A stretch of 64,000 nt of DNA from Massiliimicrobium timonense (GTDB lineage Bacteria > Bacillota_I > Bacilli_A > Erysipelotrichales > Coprobacillaceae). How positions within the stretch are numbered: position 1 is the first letter of the stretch; every line of letters begins with the position of its first letter. The DNA lies in assembly GCF_002160865.1 (NCBI RefSeq), contig NZ_NFLJ01000003.1, positions 47,198 to 111,197 of the forward strand, written 5' to 3'. Below, piece by piece: positions 1-7,895 of the stretch. The position numbers and the translations under genes were made by a program. The notes beneath the pieces were generated by a model that saw nothing but the letters and a program-made list of their open reading frames with translations, did not search any database and was not told the DNA's origin.

Positions 1-568
1 TGATGATGTTGATCAACTTGTTGTAGATGCTTATGCTTCTTATATTGATGAAATGAAGAAATATCCTAATACTAGATATGGAAGAGGACCAATTGGTGGT
101 ATTCGTTATGCTGGAACATCTTCTATTTCAGCAAATGTTGGACAAGGTTTTGGGACAATGGCAACACCAGATGGAAGACATGCCAAAACACCATTAGCTG
201 AAGGATGTTCACCTGCTCATAGTTGTGATAAGAGTGGTCCAACAGCTGTCTTTAAATCAGTATCAAAACTACCAACACATGAAATTACAGGTGGTGTTCT
301 ATTGAATCAGAAAGTGACACCACAAATGTTATCAACTGAAGAAAATAAACAAAAACTAGAAATGATGATGAAAACATTCTTTAATCGTTTAGAAGGTTAT
401 CATGTTCAATATAATGTTGTGTCTAGAGATACATTGATTGATGCTCAAAAACATCCTGAAAAACATAAAGACCTCATTGTTCGTGTGGCAGGTTATTCAG
501 CATTCTTTAATGTTTTATCAAAAGCAACACAAGATGATATTATTGAAAGAACAGAACAAACATTGTAG
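1..568 (+). CDS. Glycyl radical enzyme (pyruvate formate-lyase family), C-terminal part
   Basis: This gene is open from the left edge in the frame beginning at base 2, so only about the last 189 residues are present. The end carries the glycyl radical signature RVAGYSAFF; the radical glycine is the GGT codon at 491-493. The family uses a stable glycyl radical, installed by a radical-SAM activase, for oxygen-sensitive chemistry such as C-C cleavage or dehydration. The thiyl cysteine region and the activase lie outside the window, so the substrate cannot be told from this fragment. It is followed after 12 bases by a fructose-6-phosphate aldolase-like gene, a pairing also known from E. coli (pfl-like genes with fsa/talC). 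Family certain; substrate unknown. Confidence 0.9.
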   Translation, partial: DDVDQLVVDAYASYIDEMKKYPNTRYGRGPIGGIRYAGTSSISANVGQGFGTMATPDGRHAKTPLAEGCSPAHSCDKSGPTAVFKSVSKLPTHEITGGVLLNQKVTPQMLSTEENKQKLEMMMKTFFNRLEGYHVQYNVVSRDTLIDAQKHPEKHKDLIVRVAGYSAFFNVLSKATQDDIIERTEQTL

Positions 569-580
569 GAGGAAAAGAAA

Positions 581-1261
581 ATGGAATTGATTATTGATAC
601 AGTTGATTTAAGTGAAATCAAAGAAGCAGTAGAATATATGCCTATTGTTGGTGTAACGAGTAATCCTTCAATAGTAAAAAAGACAAATCCAAAGGATTTC
701 TTTGAACATATGCGAACAATTAGAGAAATTATTGGGAAGGATAGAAGTCTGCATATTCAAGTCATCTCTAAAGATTGTGACAGTATGGTGAAGGAAGCTC
801 ATAGAATCCTAGAAGAAATTGATAGACAGGTTTATATCAAGGTACCTGTATCTTATGAAGGTATCAAAGCGATTAAAATGCTGAAGGAAGAAAACATTCA
901 TGTCACAGCGACAGCAGTCTATGACTTGATGCAGGGATATATGGCACTAGCCGCAGGGGCAGACTATATTGCACCTTATGTCAATAGAATAGGAAACTTG
1001 GGAGCTGATCCAATGGAACTGATTTATGAGTTATCAAATCGTATCATCATGGATAACTATGATACAAAGATTGTCGCAGCATCATTTAAAGGTGTTGAAC
1101 AGATCAAGAATGCATTGAATAATGGAGCACAGGCGATTACAGCACCAGTAGGCATTTTAAAGCAGATATTTAAGAATCCAAACATTGAAAAAGCAGTGGA
1201 TGATTTTAATGCTGACTGGTATAGTATGTATGGTGAAGGAAAAGGTATTTGTGATTTATAA
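581..1261 (+). CDS. fsa: Fructose-6-phosphate aldolase / transaldolase-like protein
   Basis: The 226-residue product has the length of the short transaldolase (TalC/FSA) group, about 220 residues. It shows the N-terminal VTSNPSIVKK segment and the Schiff-base lysine in VYIKVPV (about residue 87). The family cleaves or forms fructose 6-phosphate from dihydroxyacetone and glyceraldehyde 3-phosphate, or acts as a transaldolase, in the cytoplasm. Its ribosome-binding site (aggagg, then ATG at 581) lies just after the glycyl radical enzyme stop, so the two are co-transcribed, and a strong hairpin ends the unit. Whether it is an aldolase or a transaldolase cannot be decided by sight. Confidence 0.9.
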   Translation: MELIIDTVDLSEIKEAVEYMPIVGVTSNPSIVKKTNPKDFFEHMRTIREIIGKDRSLHIQVISKDCDSMVKEAHRILEEIDRQVYIKVPVSYEGIKAIKMLKEENIHVTATAVYDLMQGYMALAAGADYIAPYVNRIGNLGADPMELIYELSNRIIMDNYDTKIVAASFKGVEQIKNALNNGAQAITAPVGILKQIFKNPNIEKAVDDFNADWYSMYGEGKGICDL

Positions 1262-1284
1262 GACGAGGGAACTCGTCTTTTTGT
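1261..1284 (+). terminator. Rho-independent terminator after fsa
   Basis: A 7-bp stem AGACGAG / CTCGTCT with a GGAA loop is followed by five T. The same hairpin with the same loop recurs at 3113-3136. Confidence 0.85.
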
Positions 1285-1297
1285 ATAGTATGGTATT

Positions 1298-1822
1298 CTA
1301 AGATTTATCAAAAATACTTTTTATAATATCAGGCATTGCTAAATCAAAAAGATAGAGCATTTCCGGAATAGAGTGTTCATCATCTTTTAAAAACCAATGA
1401 ATAGAAGTTATCATTGTTCCATTTAAATAGATAGATAAGACATCATACTGTGTTTTTGTTAATTTAGGTAATTTTGTACTCATTAATTGTATATATTTAT
1501 TGATAAGTAAATGTATTAATGTGTTTTGAGAATCAATAAGAGCATTCTTAAAAAAATTTTTTTCTTTCCGTGAATAAAGTATAGTTTGCTTAGCTAGTGT
1601 ATAGTAAGAATCTTGTGTCTTGGATGGAAAAAATTGAGGAACAATATCATTATGAAAAAAATAAGTTAAAACATCTTGTTTATTATGAAAGTGACGATAA
1701 AATGTTGTTCGACTTATGTGAGAATGATTTATAATTTGGTTTACTGTGATATTATCAAAAGGATATTCTTGTAAAAGTAGATAGAGAGATTTTGATAATT
1801 GATCTTTTGTTTTTCTTGTCAT
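1298..1822 (-). CDS. TetR/AcrR-family transcriptional regulator
   Basis: This 174-residue protein has an N-terminal helix-turn-helix (about residues 8-55), with the typical TetR sequence ITVNQIINHSHISRTTFYRHF followed by a short helix. The C-terminal domain is poorly conserved, as usual for ligand-binding TetR domains, and resembles the small DhaS-like TetR group. The gene is read divergently from the zinc alcohol dehydrogenase at 1972. The 149-bp gap holds a TATAAT-like box for this gene and an imperfect inverted repeat CGTTACAC-N10-GTGTTCCG at 1860-1885 that could be its operator. It therefore probably represses itself and the dehydrogenase. The ligand is unknown. Confidence 0.85.
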   Translation of the reverse strand: MTRKTKDQLSKSLYLLLQEYPFDNITVNQIINHSHISRTTFYRHFHNKQDVLTYFFHNDIVPQFFPSKTQDSYYTLAKQTILYSRKEKNFFKNALIDSQNTLIHLLINKYIQLMSTKLPKLTKTQYDVLSIYLNGTMITSIHWFLKDDEHSIPEMLYLFDLAMPDIIKSIFDKS

Positions 1823-1971
1823 AATTTATACCTCTTTTTCTATATTATAACATGATAAGCGTTACACAATTGAAAAAGTGTTCCGTTTTTATTAGTAATA
1901 TGATTTTATTATGGTAATTTCAATTCTTTTTTTTATAAATTCATTTAAAATAAAAAAAGGAGGATGAAAAA

Positions 1972-3084
1972 ATGGAAGGTAAAATGAAATGTGCAATTTA
2001 TTATGGAATTAAAAATGTTAAAATGGAAGAAAGAGATATACCAAAAATTGGTTCAAAAGATGTTCTTGTAAAAGTTTTGAGAGCTGGTATTTGTGGTTCT
2101 GATACAGGAGCTTATCTTCATGGAGGAGAACCTTATGGTATTTTTAAAGGACAAGAATTTGGACATGAAATGGTTGGAAGAATTGTTGAAAAAGGTGCTG
2201 ATGTCCCAGATTGTTTTCAATTAGATGATATTGTTTTTATTGATCCAATGAAAGCGAGTCGTTTAGGAAGTTTTAAAGCAGACATGACAGGTGGATTTAG
2301 TGAATATGTTCGTGTTGAAGATGCTGCTTTGAATGTTAATTTATATATTCTAGATAAAAACGTTGACTTAGATACTGCTGCATTGATAGAACCGGTTAGT
2401 GTTGGGACACAAGGTGCAACTTGGATGAATCCATCTGTTGATCAAAATGTTGTTGTTTTAGGTGCGGGTACAATAGGTTTAGGTGCAACAGCAGGTCTAT
2501 TATCTAGAGGTATAAAAAATGTTATAGTCGTTGATAAAGTCCAATGGCGTTTAGATAAAGCTAAGGAATTAGGAGCTAAAATCATTAATACAAGTGAGGA
2601 TAATTTAGAGGAAAAATTATTAGAATATTGTGGTGAAGTTAGTAATGGGGCAGCTTTTCGCCCAGAAGATCTTAATCCAGATTTACTTCAACAAGTTATG
2701 GAATTTGCTAAAAAATCACATTTATCATTAGGTAAAAAAATTCCTAATGTTGATTATTATATTGATGCTGCAGGAGCTGTACCTTTATTACAACAAGTTT
2801 TTTCATTAGGAAAATTTGGTACAAAATATTCTATTGTTGCTGTATATGGAAAAGAGATTCCATTATCAGGAAATATGTTTATTGCTAATGAAGCAATGAT
2901 TAGAGGATCAAAAGGATATAATACAAATACAATTCAAGAAGTTATTCAAATGATTGAAAAAAATGATATACCAGTAAAAACAATGATTACAAAAAAATAT
3001 TCACATAAAGATTTTCCACAAGCAATTGAAGCAGCCAGTGATGTAACAAAAAATATTAAAGTTATTATAGATTATGAAATGTAA
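1972..3084 (+). CDS. Zinc-dependent alcohol / polyol dehydrogenase (MDR family)
   Basis: The 370-residue product is a medium-chain dehydrogenase/reductase. Catalytic zinc ligands are visible at C41 (GICGSD), H65-E66 (GHE) and probably E140 (IEPVS). A Rossmann NAD(P)-binding motif GAGTIG lies at about 164-169. The four-cysteine structural zinc lobe normally found near residues 90-115 is absent: that stretch has no cysteine. The family oxidises alcohols, sorbitol-type polyols or 2,3-butanediol. AAGGAGG at 1957-1963 supports the ATG at 1972. It stands alone between the divergent TetR gene and a double terminator, so TetR control is likely. Substrate uncertain. Confidence 0.88.
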   Translation: MEGKMKCAIYYGIKNVKMEERDIPKIGSKDVLVKVLRAGICGSDTGAYLHGGEPYGIFKGQEFGHEMVGRIVEKGADVPDCFQLDDIVFIDPMKASRLGSFKADMTGGFSEYVRVEDAALNVNLYILDKNVDLDTAALIEPVSVGTQGATWMNPSVDQNVVVLGAGTIGLGATAGLLSRGIKNVIVVDKVQWRLDKAKELGAKIINTSEDNLEEKLLEYCGEVSNGAAFRPEDLNPDLLQQVMEFAKKSHLSLGKKIPNVDYYIDAAGAVPLLQQVFSLGKFGTKYSIVAVYGKEIPLSGNMFIANEAMIRGSKGYNTNTIQEVIQMIEKNDIPVKTMITKKYSHKDFPQAIEAASDVTKNIKVIIDYEM

Positions 3085-3136
3085 GAACTGATTTTCAGTT
3101 CTTTTTTATCTTAAGACGAGGGAACTCGTCTTTTTA
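3083..3136 (+). terminator. Tandem terminators after the alcohol dehydrogenase
   Basis: The first hairpin is AAGAACTGA / TCAGTTCTT (3083-3103) with a T tract. Immediately after it comes a second hairpin AAGACGAG-GGAA-CTCGTCTT (3113-3132) with five T. The second is identical in stem and loop to the terminator at 1261. Confidence 0.85.
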
Positions 3137-3172
3137 TGTTATAATATGATAAACCAAAGGAGAGAAAGAATT

Positions 3173-3394
3173 ATGATTTATGTTTTGGGTATTGTTGTTG
3201 TGAGTCTTATTATTGTGTATCTTATTGTGAAAAAAAATCATTATTTTCAATGTCGGTATTGCTATCATATATGGAAACCAAACTTTTTCCAGATCATAGG
3301 GAATGTCAATTGTCAAGTCAATGATTATCATGTGAGATGTCCATACTGTCATCATGAACAAAATATTAAACGTTCTAGAGAAAATAAATTGTGA
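3173..3394 (+). CDS. Small membrane-anchored zinc-ribbon protein
   Basis: This is a 73-residue protein when started at the ATG at 3173, which has AAAGGAGAG at 3156-3164; an in-frame ATG at 3146 has no comparable site. It has one N-terminal membrane segment (residues 2-20, mostly I, V and L). A hydrophilic part with two CxxC pairs follows (CRYC and CPYC), typical of a single zinc ribbon with the chain returning around residue 55. A TATAAT-like box lies just upstream at about 3140. No function is known; such proteins are often annotated only as zinc-ribbon domain proteins. It is followed closely by the aldo/keto reductase locus. Confidence 0.7.
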   Translation: MIYVLGIVVVSLIIVYLIVKKNHYFQCRYCYHIWKPNFFQIIGNVNCQVNDYHVRCPYCHHEQNIKRSRENKL

Positions 3395-3424
3395 TAAAAT
3401 AGAGAAAAGAAAAGAGGGAGAGTT

Positions 3425-4455
3425 ATGAAAGAAGTTGTTTTAGGAAGTACAGGTATTCAAGTTGTACAAAATGGGTTTGGAGCTTTACCTATTCAAAGAG
3501 TATCAATGGAAGTAGCCGTTAATATTTTAAGAAAGGCATATGAGGGTAGAATGCGTTTTTTTGATACCGCTCGTGCTTATAGTGACAGTGAAGAAAAGCT
3601 GGGAGAAGCATTACAGGTTTATTCTAGAGAAAGTTATTTTATCGCAACCAAAACAATGGCAACAACACCGGATGAATTTTGGAAGCAGCTACAACAGTCA
3701 CTCACATTACTGAAAACAGATTATATTGATATTTATCAGTTTCATTGTGCTACGCAAGTTTATAAGCCTCAAGATGGAACAGGTATGTATGAATGTATGT
3801 TAGAAGCTAAAAAACAAGGAAAGATTAAACATATTGGGATCACAACTCATCAATTGCAAGTCGCACTGGATGCAGTGGATTCAAAATTGTATGAAACAAT
3901 TCAATTTCCTTTTAGTTATTTATCATCAGATAAAGAATTAGCATTAGTTCAAAAAAGTCAAAAAGCCAATATGGGATTTATTGCGATGAAAGGTTTAGCT
4001 GGTGGTTTAATTAATCAATCCAAACCAGCAATGGCATATATGTGTCAATTTGATAATGTATTGCCTATTTGGGGGATTCAAAAAGAAAGTGAACTAGACG
4101 AGTGGCTTTCTTATATGCAAAATACACCTGTATTAAATGATGAAATGAAGGCGTTTATTGAAAAGGAAAAAGAAGAATTATCTGGTGATTTTTGTCGAGA
4201 TGTGGTTATTGTATGCCTTGTCCAGTAGGGATCATGATTAATCAATGTGCACGTATGTCATTGATGTTAAGAAGGGCACCATCAAAGAGCTGGTTAACAC
4301 CTGAAATGCAGGAAGAAATGAAAAAAATTGAAAATTGTTTACATTGTGGTCAATGTTCAAGAAAATGTCCATATGAATTAGATACACCAGCTTTACTACA
4401 AAAGAATTACGAAGATTATCAAAAAGTTTTATCAGGTGAAGTGAAAGTTCAATAA
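3425..4455 (+). pseudogene. Aldo/keto reductase with C-terminal 4Fe-4S domain, broken by a one-base frameshift
   Basis: Reading from 3425 gives an aldo/keto reductase barrel (STGIQVVQNGFGALPIQR, FDTARAYSDSE, LLKTDYIDIYQFH) that runs to a stop at 4228. The expected iron-sulphur tail continues in the next frame from about 4199 to 4455, with GCGYCMPCP and [14 protein letters not shown]. The break falls inside the cluster motif: the bases CGAGATGTGGT (from 4196) would read CGA-GGA-TGT-GGT (R-G-C-G) with one extra G. A single G has therefore been lost from a short purine run. The intact protein would be about 343 residues, the usual size for ferredoxin-type aldo/keto reductases. It may be a true pseudogene, a recent strain mutation or a sequencing error. 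The rest of both halves is undamaged, which suggests a very recent event. Confidence 0.85.
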
Positions 4456-4483
4456 CAGTATGAAATCATGCTGTTATTTTTTT
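4454..4483 (+). terminator. Terminator after the aldo/keto reductase
   Basis: Stem AACAGTATG / CATGCTGTT (one G-T wobble) with AAAT loop, followed by a run of T at 4477-4483. Confidence 0.8.
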
Positions 4484-4527
4484 AAAACATGTTATAATAA
4501 AAATAATAAAGATGAAGGAGAGAATTT

Positions 4528-5370
4528 ATGAGCAAGATTATATTTTTAGATGTTGATGGAACATTGATTGACTATGAAGCAAAGTTACCTGCTTCAGCTG
4601 CGAAAGCTGTAGATATGGCACGTGCCAATGGACATAAAGTCTATATTTGTACAGGATGTTCAAAAGCTGAAATTGAACAAAGAAATCTTTGTGAATTAGA
4701 TGGAATGATTGGTGGTAACGGGGCTTATGTAGAAGATCATGGACATGTCGTGATGCATCAAGGATTATCTAAAGAAGATGTCAAACATATTGTTGACTGG
4801 TGTAATGAAAGACATCTAGGGTTTTATTTAGAAGCTAACAGTGGTATGTATTGTAATGATTATATGTTAGAGCAGGGACCTGAAACAATGATTAAATATG
4901 CACAGGGAAAAGGTGCAGATTTGACTAAAGCTAAGGAAGCTTCAAAAAAGTTTATGGATGGTTTTATTCATTTGCAGGGTGAAGATTTGTATCGAGATGA
5001 TGTCAATAAAATTAGCTTTATTTTAAGTCGTTATCAAGATCATTTAGATTCACAAAAGGAATTTCCTCATTTAATAGCAAATACTTGGGGTGGCAAAGGT
5101 GAAGTGGCTTTATATGGTGATTTAGGACCAACAGGGATTACCAAAAGACATGCGATTGAAGTGTTATTAGATTATCTAGGAGCAGATCAAAAAGATACGA
5201 TTTCATTTGGTGATGCGAAAATTGATTTATCTATGTTTGAATGTTGTGATTATAATGTTGCTATGGGAAATGGTGGTAAAGAAATTAAAGAAGCTGCTGA
5301 TTATATTACAACAGATGTAAATGATGATGGTTTATATAATGCTTTTCGTTATTTAAATTTAATAGATTAA
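4528..5370 (+). CDS. Cof-type HAD-IIB phosphatase
   Basis: The 280-residue product begins with the HAD nucleophile motif FLDVDGTLID (D8, D10). It has the late motif FGDAKIDLSMFECC (motif IV) and a Cof-type cap between them. Members of this group dephosphorylate sugar phosphates or flavin and pyridoxal phosphates in the cytoplasm, and specificity cannot be told from sequence. The gene is monocistronic, with GAAGGAG before ATG 4528 and a weak promoter-like TATAAT at 4492. One of three HAD genes of this general type in the window; the others are at 32999 and, fused, at 11758. Confidence 0.85.
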   Translation: MSKIIFLDVDGTLIDYEAKLPASAAKAVDMARANGHKVYICTGCSKAEIEQRNLCELDGMIGGNGAYVEDHGHVVMHQGLSKEDVKHIVDWCNERHLGFYLEANSGMYCNDYMLEQGPETMIKYAQGKGADLTKAKEASKKFMDGFIHLQGEDLYRDDVNKISFILSRYQDHLDSQKEFPHLIANTWGGKGEVALYGDLGPTGITKRHAIEVLLDYLGADQKDTISFGDAKIDLSMFECCDYNVAMGNGGKEIKEAADYITTDVNDDGLYNAFRYLNLID

Positions 5371-5502
5371 AAGAATTATTTTGACAATTAAAAATGAGTT
5401 CATATAAAACTTGTTGATAATTGTCTTTTTTATATCATTGATTTCTTTTGTTTTTTCAATAAAGATGTTATAATAATGAGCGAATTGTAAGGAGAGGATT
5501 TT

Positions 5503-6270
5503 GTGAAAGAACCAAAATATAAATTTATAGATATTCATAAAATTGAAGCCAATGGTCATCAGCCAAGAACTCATTTTGAAAATGAGAAGATTCAAGAATT
5601 AGCTGTATCTATCCAACAAAATGGATTATTACAACCTATTGTTGTTAGACCTTATCAAGGAAAGTATCAGATTGTTGTTGGGGAAAGACGTTATCGTGCC
5701 TGTCTTTTAGCAGGTATCGAAGAAGTTCCATGTTTAGTTCAAAATTATGATGAACAACAAACAGCAACAGCAGCGATTGTTGAAAATATTCAAAGAGAAA
5801 ATTTATCGGCTATTGAAGAAGCATTGGCATATCAACAAATCTTGGATACGCAAAATATAACACAGGAAGAATTAGCTCAAAAGGTTGGTAAAAAGCAATC
5901 GACGATTGCAAATAAATTAAGATTATTACAACTTCCGATGACTGTACAAGAGGCAGTACGAAGAAAAGATATTACAGAAAGACATGCCAGAGCTTTATTG
6001 AAATTAGATACAACTGCTAAACAAAATAATATGTTAAGAGAAATTATGGATAAAGGTTTAAATGTTGAACAGACAGAAGAAAAGATTAAAAAGAAAATTG
6101 AACCAAAGAAACCTAAACCTAAAACAAAGAGTATTTCACAAAATTTAAAGATAGCGATGAATACATTAGATCAGGCTGCCATGATGGTACAACAGGCTGG
6201 GGTAGACATAAGTGTAGATATATCAGAAACAGAAGATGAAGTGATTTATGTGATTAAGATGAAAAAATAG
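5503..6270 (+). CDS. ParB/Noc-family DNA-binding protein
   Basis: This 255-residue protein has the complete ParB core. The CTP-binding motif GERRYRA is at 60-66 and the ENIQREN box at 94-100. A helix-turn-helix (about 119-141, TQEELAQKVGKKQSTIANKLR) and a helical dimerisation tail follow. ParB proteins load on parS sites and slide as CTP-dependent clamps for chromosome segregation; Noc paralogues block septation over the nucleoid. Here no ParA partner, gidB or other origin gene is adjacent, which favours a Noc-like or solitary ParB. The start is GTG at 5503, supported by TAAGGAGAGG about 8 bases upstream. I saw no parS-like palindrome close by. Confidence 0.85.
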   Translation: MKEPKYKFIDIHKIEANGHQPRTHFENEKIQELAVSIQQNGLLQPIVVRPYQGKYQIVVGERRYRACLLAGIEEVPCLVQNYDEQQTATAAIVENIQRENLSAIEEALAYQQILDTQNITQEELAQKVGKKQSTIANKLRLLQLPMTVQEAVRRKDITERHARALLKLDTTAKQNNMLREIMDKGLNVEQTEEKIKKKIEPKKPKPKTKSISQNLKIAMNTLDQAAMMVQQAGVDISVDISETEDEVIYVIKMKK

Positions 6271-6317
6271 CTTCATCTTTTTTTGACGTGTTTAAAGAGA
6301 AGTGCTATGATAATAAA

Positions 6318-6440
6318 AAAGGGAGCTTATAAATAGGCTGAGAGGAAGTTGTGAACTTCGACCATACCTGATTTGGATAATGCCAACGTAGGGATATAAA
6401 ATGAGTATTAAGAGTATATCCCTTGATATATTCTTTTTTT
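6318..6440 (+). ncRNA. TPP riboswitch with intrinsic terminator
   Basis: The conserved thi-element blocks are present in order: GGGAGC (6321), GGCTGAGA (6337), ACCATACCTGAT (6361), GGATAATGCCAACGTAGGGA (6375-6394). Downstream is a terminator stem, AAGAGTATATC (6410-6420) with GATATATTCTT (6425-6435), and a T tract. GGGATATA at 6391-6398 is the exact complement of TATATCCC at 6415-6422 and can act as the antiterminator. Binding of thiamine pyrophosphate should tie up the 6391 segment and let the terminator form, switching off thiM-thiE-thiD. Confidence 0.95.
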
Positions 6441-6457
6441 GTAAGGAGGATGAAAAG

Positions 6458-7273
6458 ATGATAGAACAAGTCAAAAATGCTAAACCATTAATTCATTGTA
6501 TCACTAATAAAGTGACAATGAATGATTGTGCCAATGCTTTACTCGCAATTGGCGGGAGTCCTATTATGGCTGATGATGAGGCAGAAGTAGAAGACATTAC
6601 ATCTATTTGTCAAGGATTGTTGATTAATATTGGAACATTGAATCAGGCAACCATTCCATCTATGATGAAAGCTGGAAAAAAAGCCAATGCCTTACAACAC
6701 CCTGTTTTATTAGATCCCGTTGGAATAGGCGCAAGTCAATTACGTTATCAGACAACTCAACAATTATTAAAAGAAGTTCATTTTGATGTCATTAGAGGAA
6801 ATATTTCAGAAATGAAAGTTTTAATGAATATCCAGTCACAATCAAGAGGTGTTGATGCGAATGCATCAGATAGTATAACGGATGAAAACTTAGATGAAAA
6901 TATAATATGGTTACAACAACTCAGTTCAAAGACAGGAGCGATTATAGCGGTTAGTGGAGCTATTGATGTGATTGTGGATAGTCAAAATGCTTATATTGTT
7001 AGAAATGGATGTCAAGAAATGTCTATGATTACAGGAACAGGTTGTATGTTAAGTGCAATTATGTCTGCATTTATGGTTGTTCATCGTCAAAGACTGTTAG
7101 AAGCATGTACTTATGTCAGTGCATTGATGGGATATTGTGGAGAGTTGGCAAAAAATAAAATGCTTGTTGAGAAATTAGGTGTGGGAAGTTTAAGAGTTTA
7201 TTTGATGGATTATTTATCACTTATGAATGATGGTATATTGAAAGAAGGAATGAAGATTGAAAAAAGATGTTAA
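6458..7273 (+). CDS. thiM: Hydroxyethylthiazole kinase
   Basis: ThiM phosphorylates 4-methyl-5-(2-hydroxyethyl)thiazole for thiamine salvage. The product of 271 residues starts MIEQVKNAKPLIHCITNKVT and contains the family motifs ITNKVTMNDCAN, GGSPIMADD and the catalytic GTGCMLSA. An in-frame ATG at 6401 lies inside the riboswitch terminator and is not the start. ATG 6458 has AAGGAGG at 6443-6449, the correct distance. It is first in a riboswitch-controlled operon and overlaps thiE by 17 bases. Confidence 0.93.
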   Translation: MIEQVKNAKPLIHCITNKVTMNDCANALLAIGGSPIMADDEAEVEDITSICQGLLINIGTLNQATIPSMMKAGKKANALQHPVLLDPVGIGASQLRYQTTQQLLKEVHFDVIRGNISEMKVLMNIQSQSRGVDANASDSITDENLDENIIWLQQLSSKTGAIIAVSGAIDVIVDSQNAYIVRNGCQEMSMITGTGCMLSAIMSAFMVVHRQRLLEACTYVSALMGYCGELAKNKMLVEKLGVGSLRVYLMDYLSLMNDGILKEGMKIEKRC

Positions 7274-7895
7274 GAAAGCCATGCCATTATATCTGGTTAC
7301 AGATCGTCGCTGGTTAAAGGAATCACTGATTCAAACAGTTGAAAAGGCAATTCAAGGTGGTGTGACTTGTGTTCAGTTAAGAGAAAAGCATTTGGATCAA
7401 AAATATTTTGTTGAATCAGCTAGACAACTTTTATCTCTTTGTCACCAACATCATATTCCTTTGATTATTAATGATGATGTTGATGTGATGATAACAGTTC
7501 AAGCGGATGGTGTGCATGTTGGGCAAAATGATATGGATGCAAAAAAGGTAAGAGAGATGATTGGACCGGATAAAATATTGGGTGTATCAGTAAGAACTGT
7601 GGAACAGGCTTTAAAAGCACAACAAGATGGAGCCGATTATTTAGGAGTGGGTTCTATTTTTGTGACACACACAAAAGATGATGCCAAAAAAGTGGAAATA
7701 CAGACGTTAAAAGATATTTGTCAAGCTGTTGATATTCCAGTGATTGCTATTGGAGGTATTGGACAGAATAATCTTTTACAATTAAAGGGGACAGGCATTG
7801 ATGGAGTAGCTGTAGTTAGTGCTATTATGGCTCAAGATGATGTGTTCAAGGCTGCCCAGAATTTAAAAGGAAAAGTTAAGGAGGATATTTTATGA
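7257..7895 (+). CDS. thiE: Thiamine phosphate synthase
   Basis: ThiE joins HMP pyrophosphate to thiazole phosphate to give thiamine phosphate. The 212-residue TIM barrel shows LREKHLD, the INDDVDV stretch, ADGVHVGQNDM and GVGSIFVTHTKDDA (phosphate-binding and Mg sites of the family). The start is a TTG at 7257 with AAGGA seven bases upstream; the next in-frame ATG (7281) would remove the start of the barrel's first strand. It overlaps thiM at its start and thiD at its end (ATGA). Confidence 0.92.
   Translation: MKKDVKKAMPLYLVTDRRWLKESLIQTVEKAIQGGVTCVQLREKHLDQKYFVESARQLLSLCHQHHIPLIINDDVDVMITVQADGVHVGQNDMDAKKVREMIGPDKILGVSVRTVEQALKAQQDGADYLGVGSIFVTHTKDDAKKVEIQTLKDICQAVDIPVIAIGGIGQNNLLQLKGTGIDGVAVVSAIMAQDDVFKAAQNLKGKVKEDIL

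Noticed and set aside
4192..4455. Separate small ferredoxin-like gene
   Set aside because: It is the frameshifted tail of the aldo/keto reductase; it has no ribosome-binding site and its start lies in the middle of the cluster motif.
6401..6457. Longer thiM beginning at ATG 6401
   Set aside because: This segment is the riboswitch terminator; the correct ribosome-binding site precedes ATG 6458.
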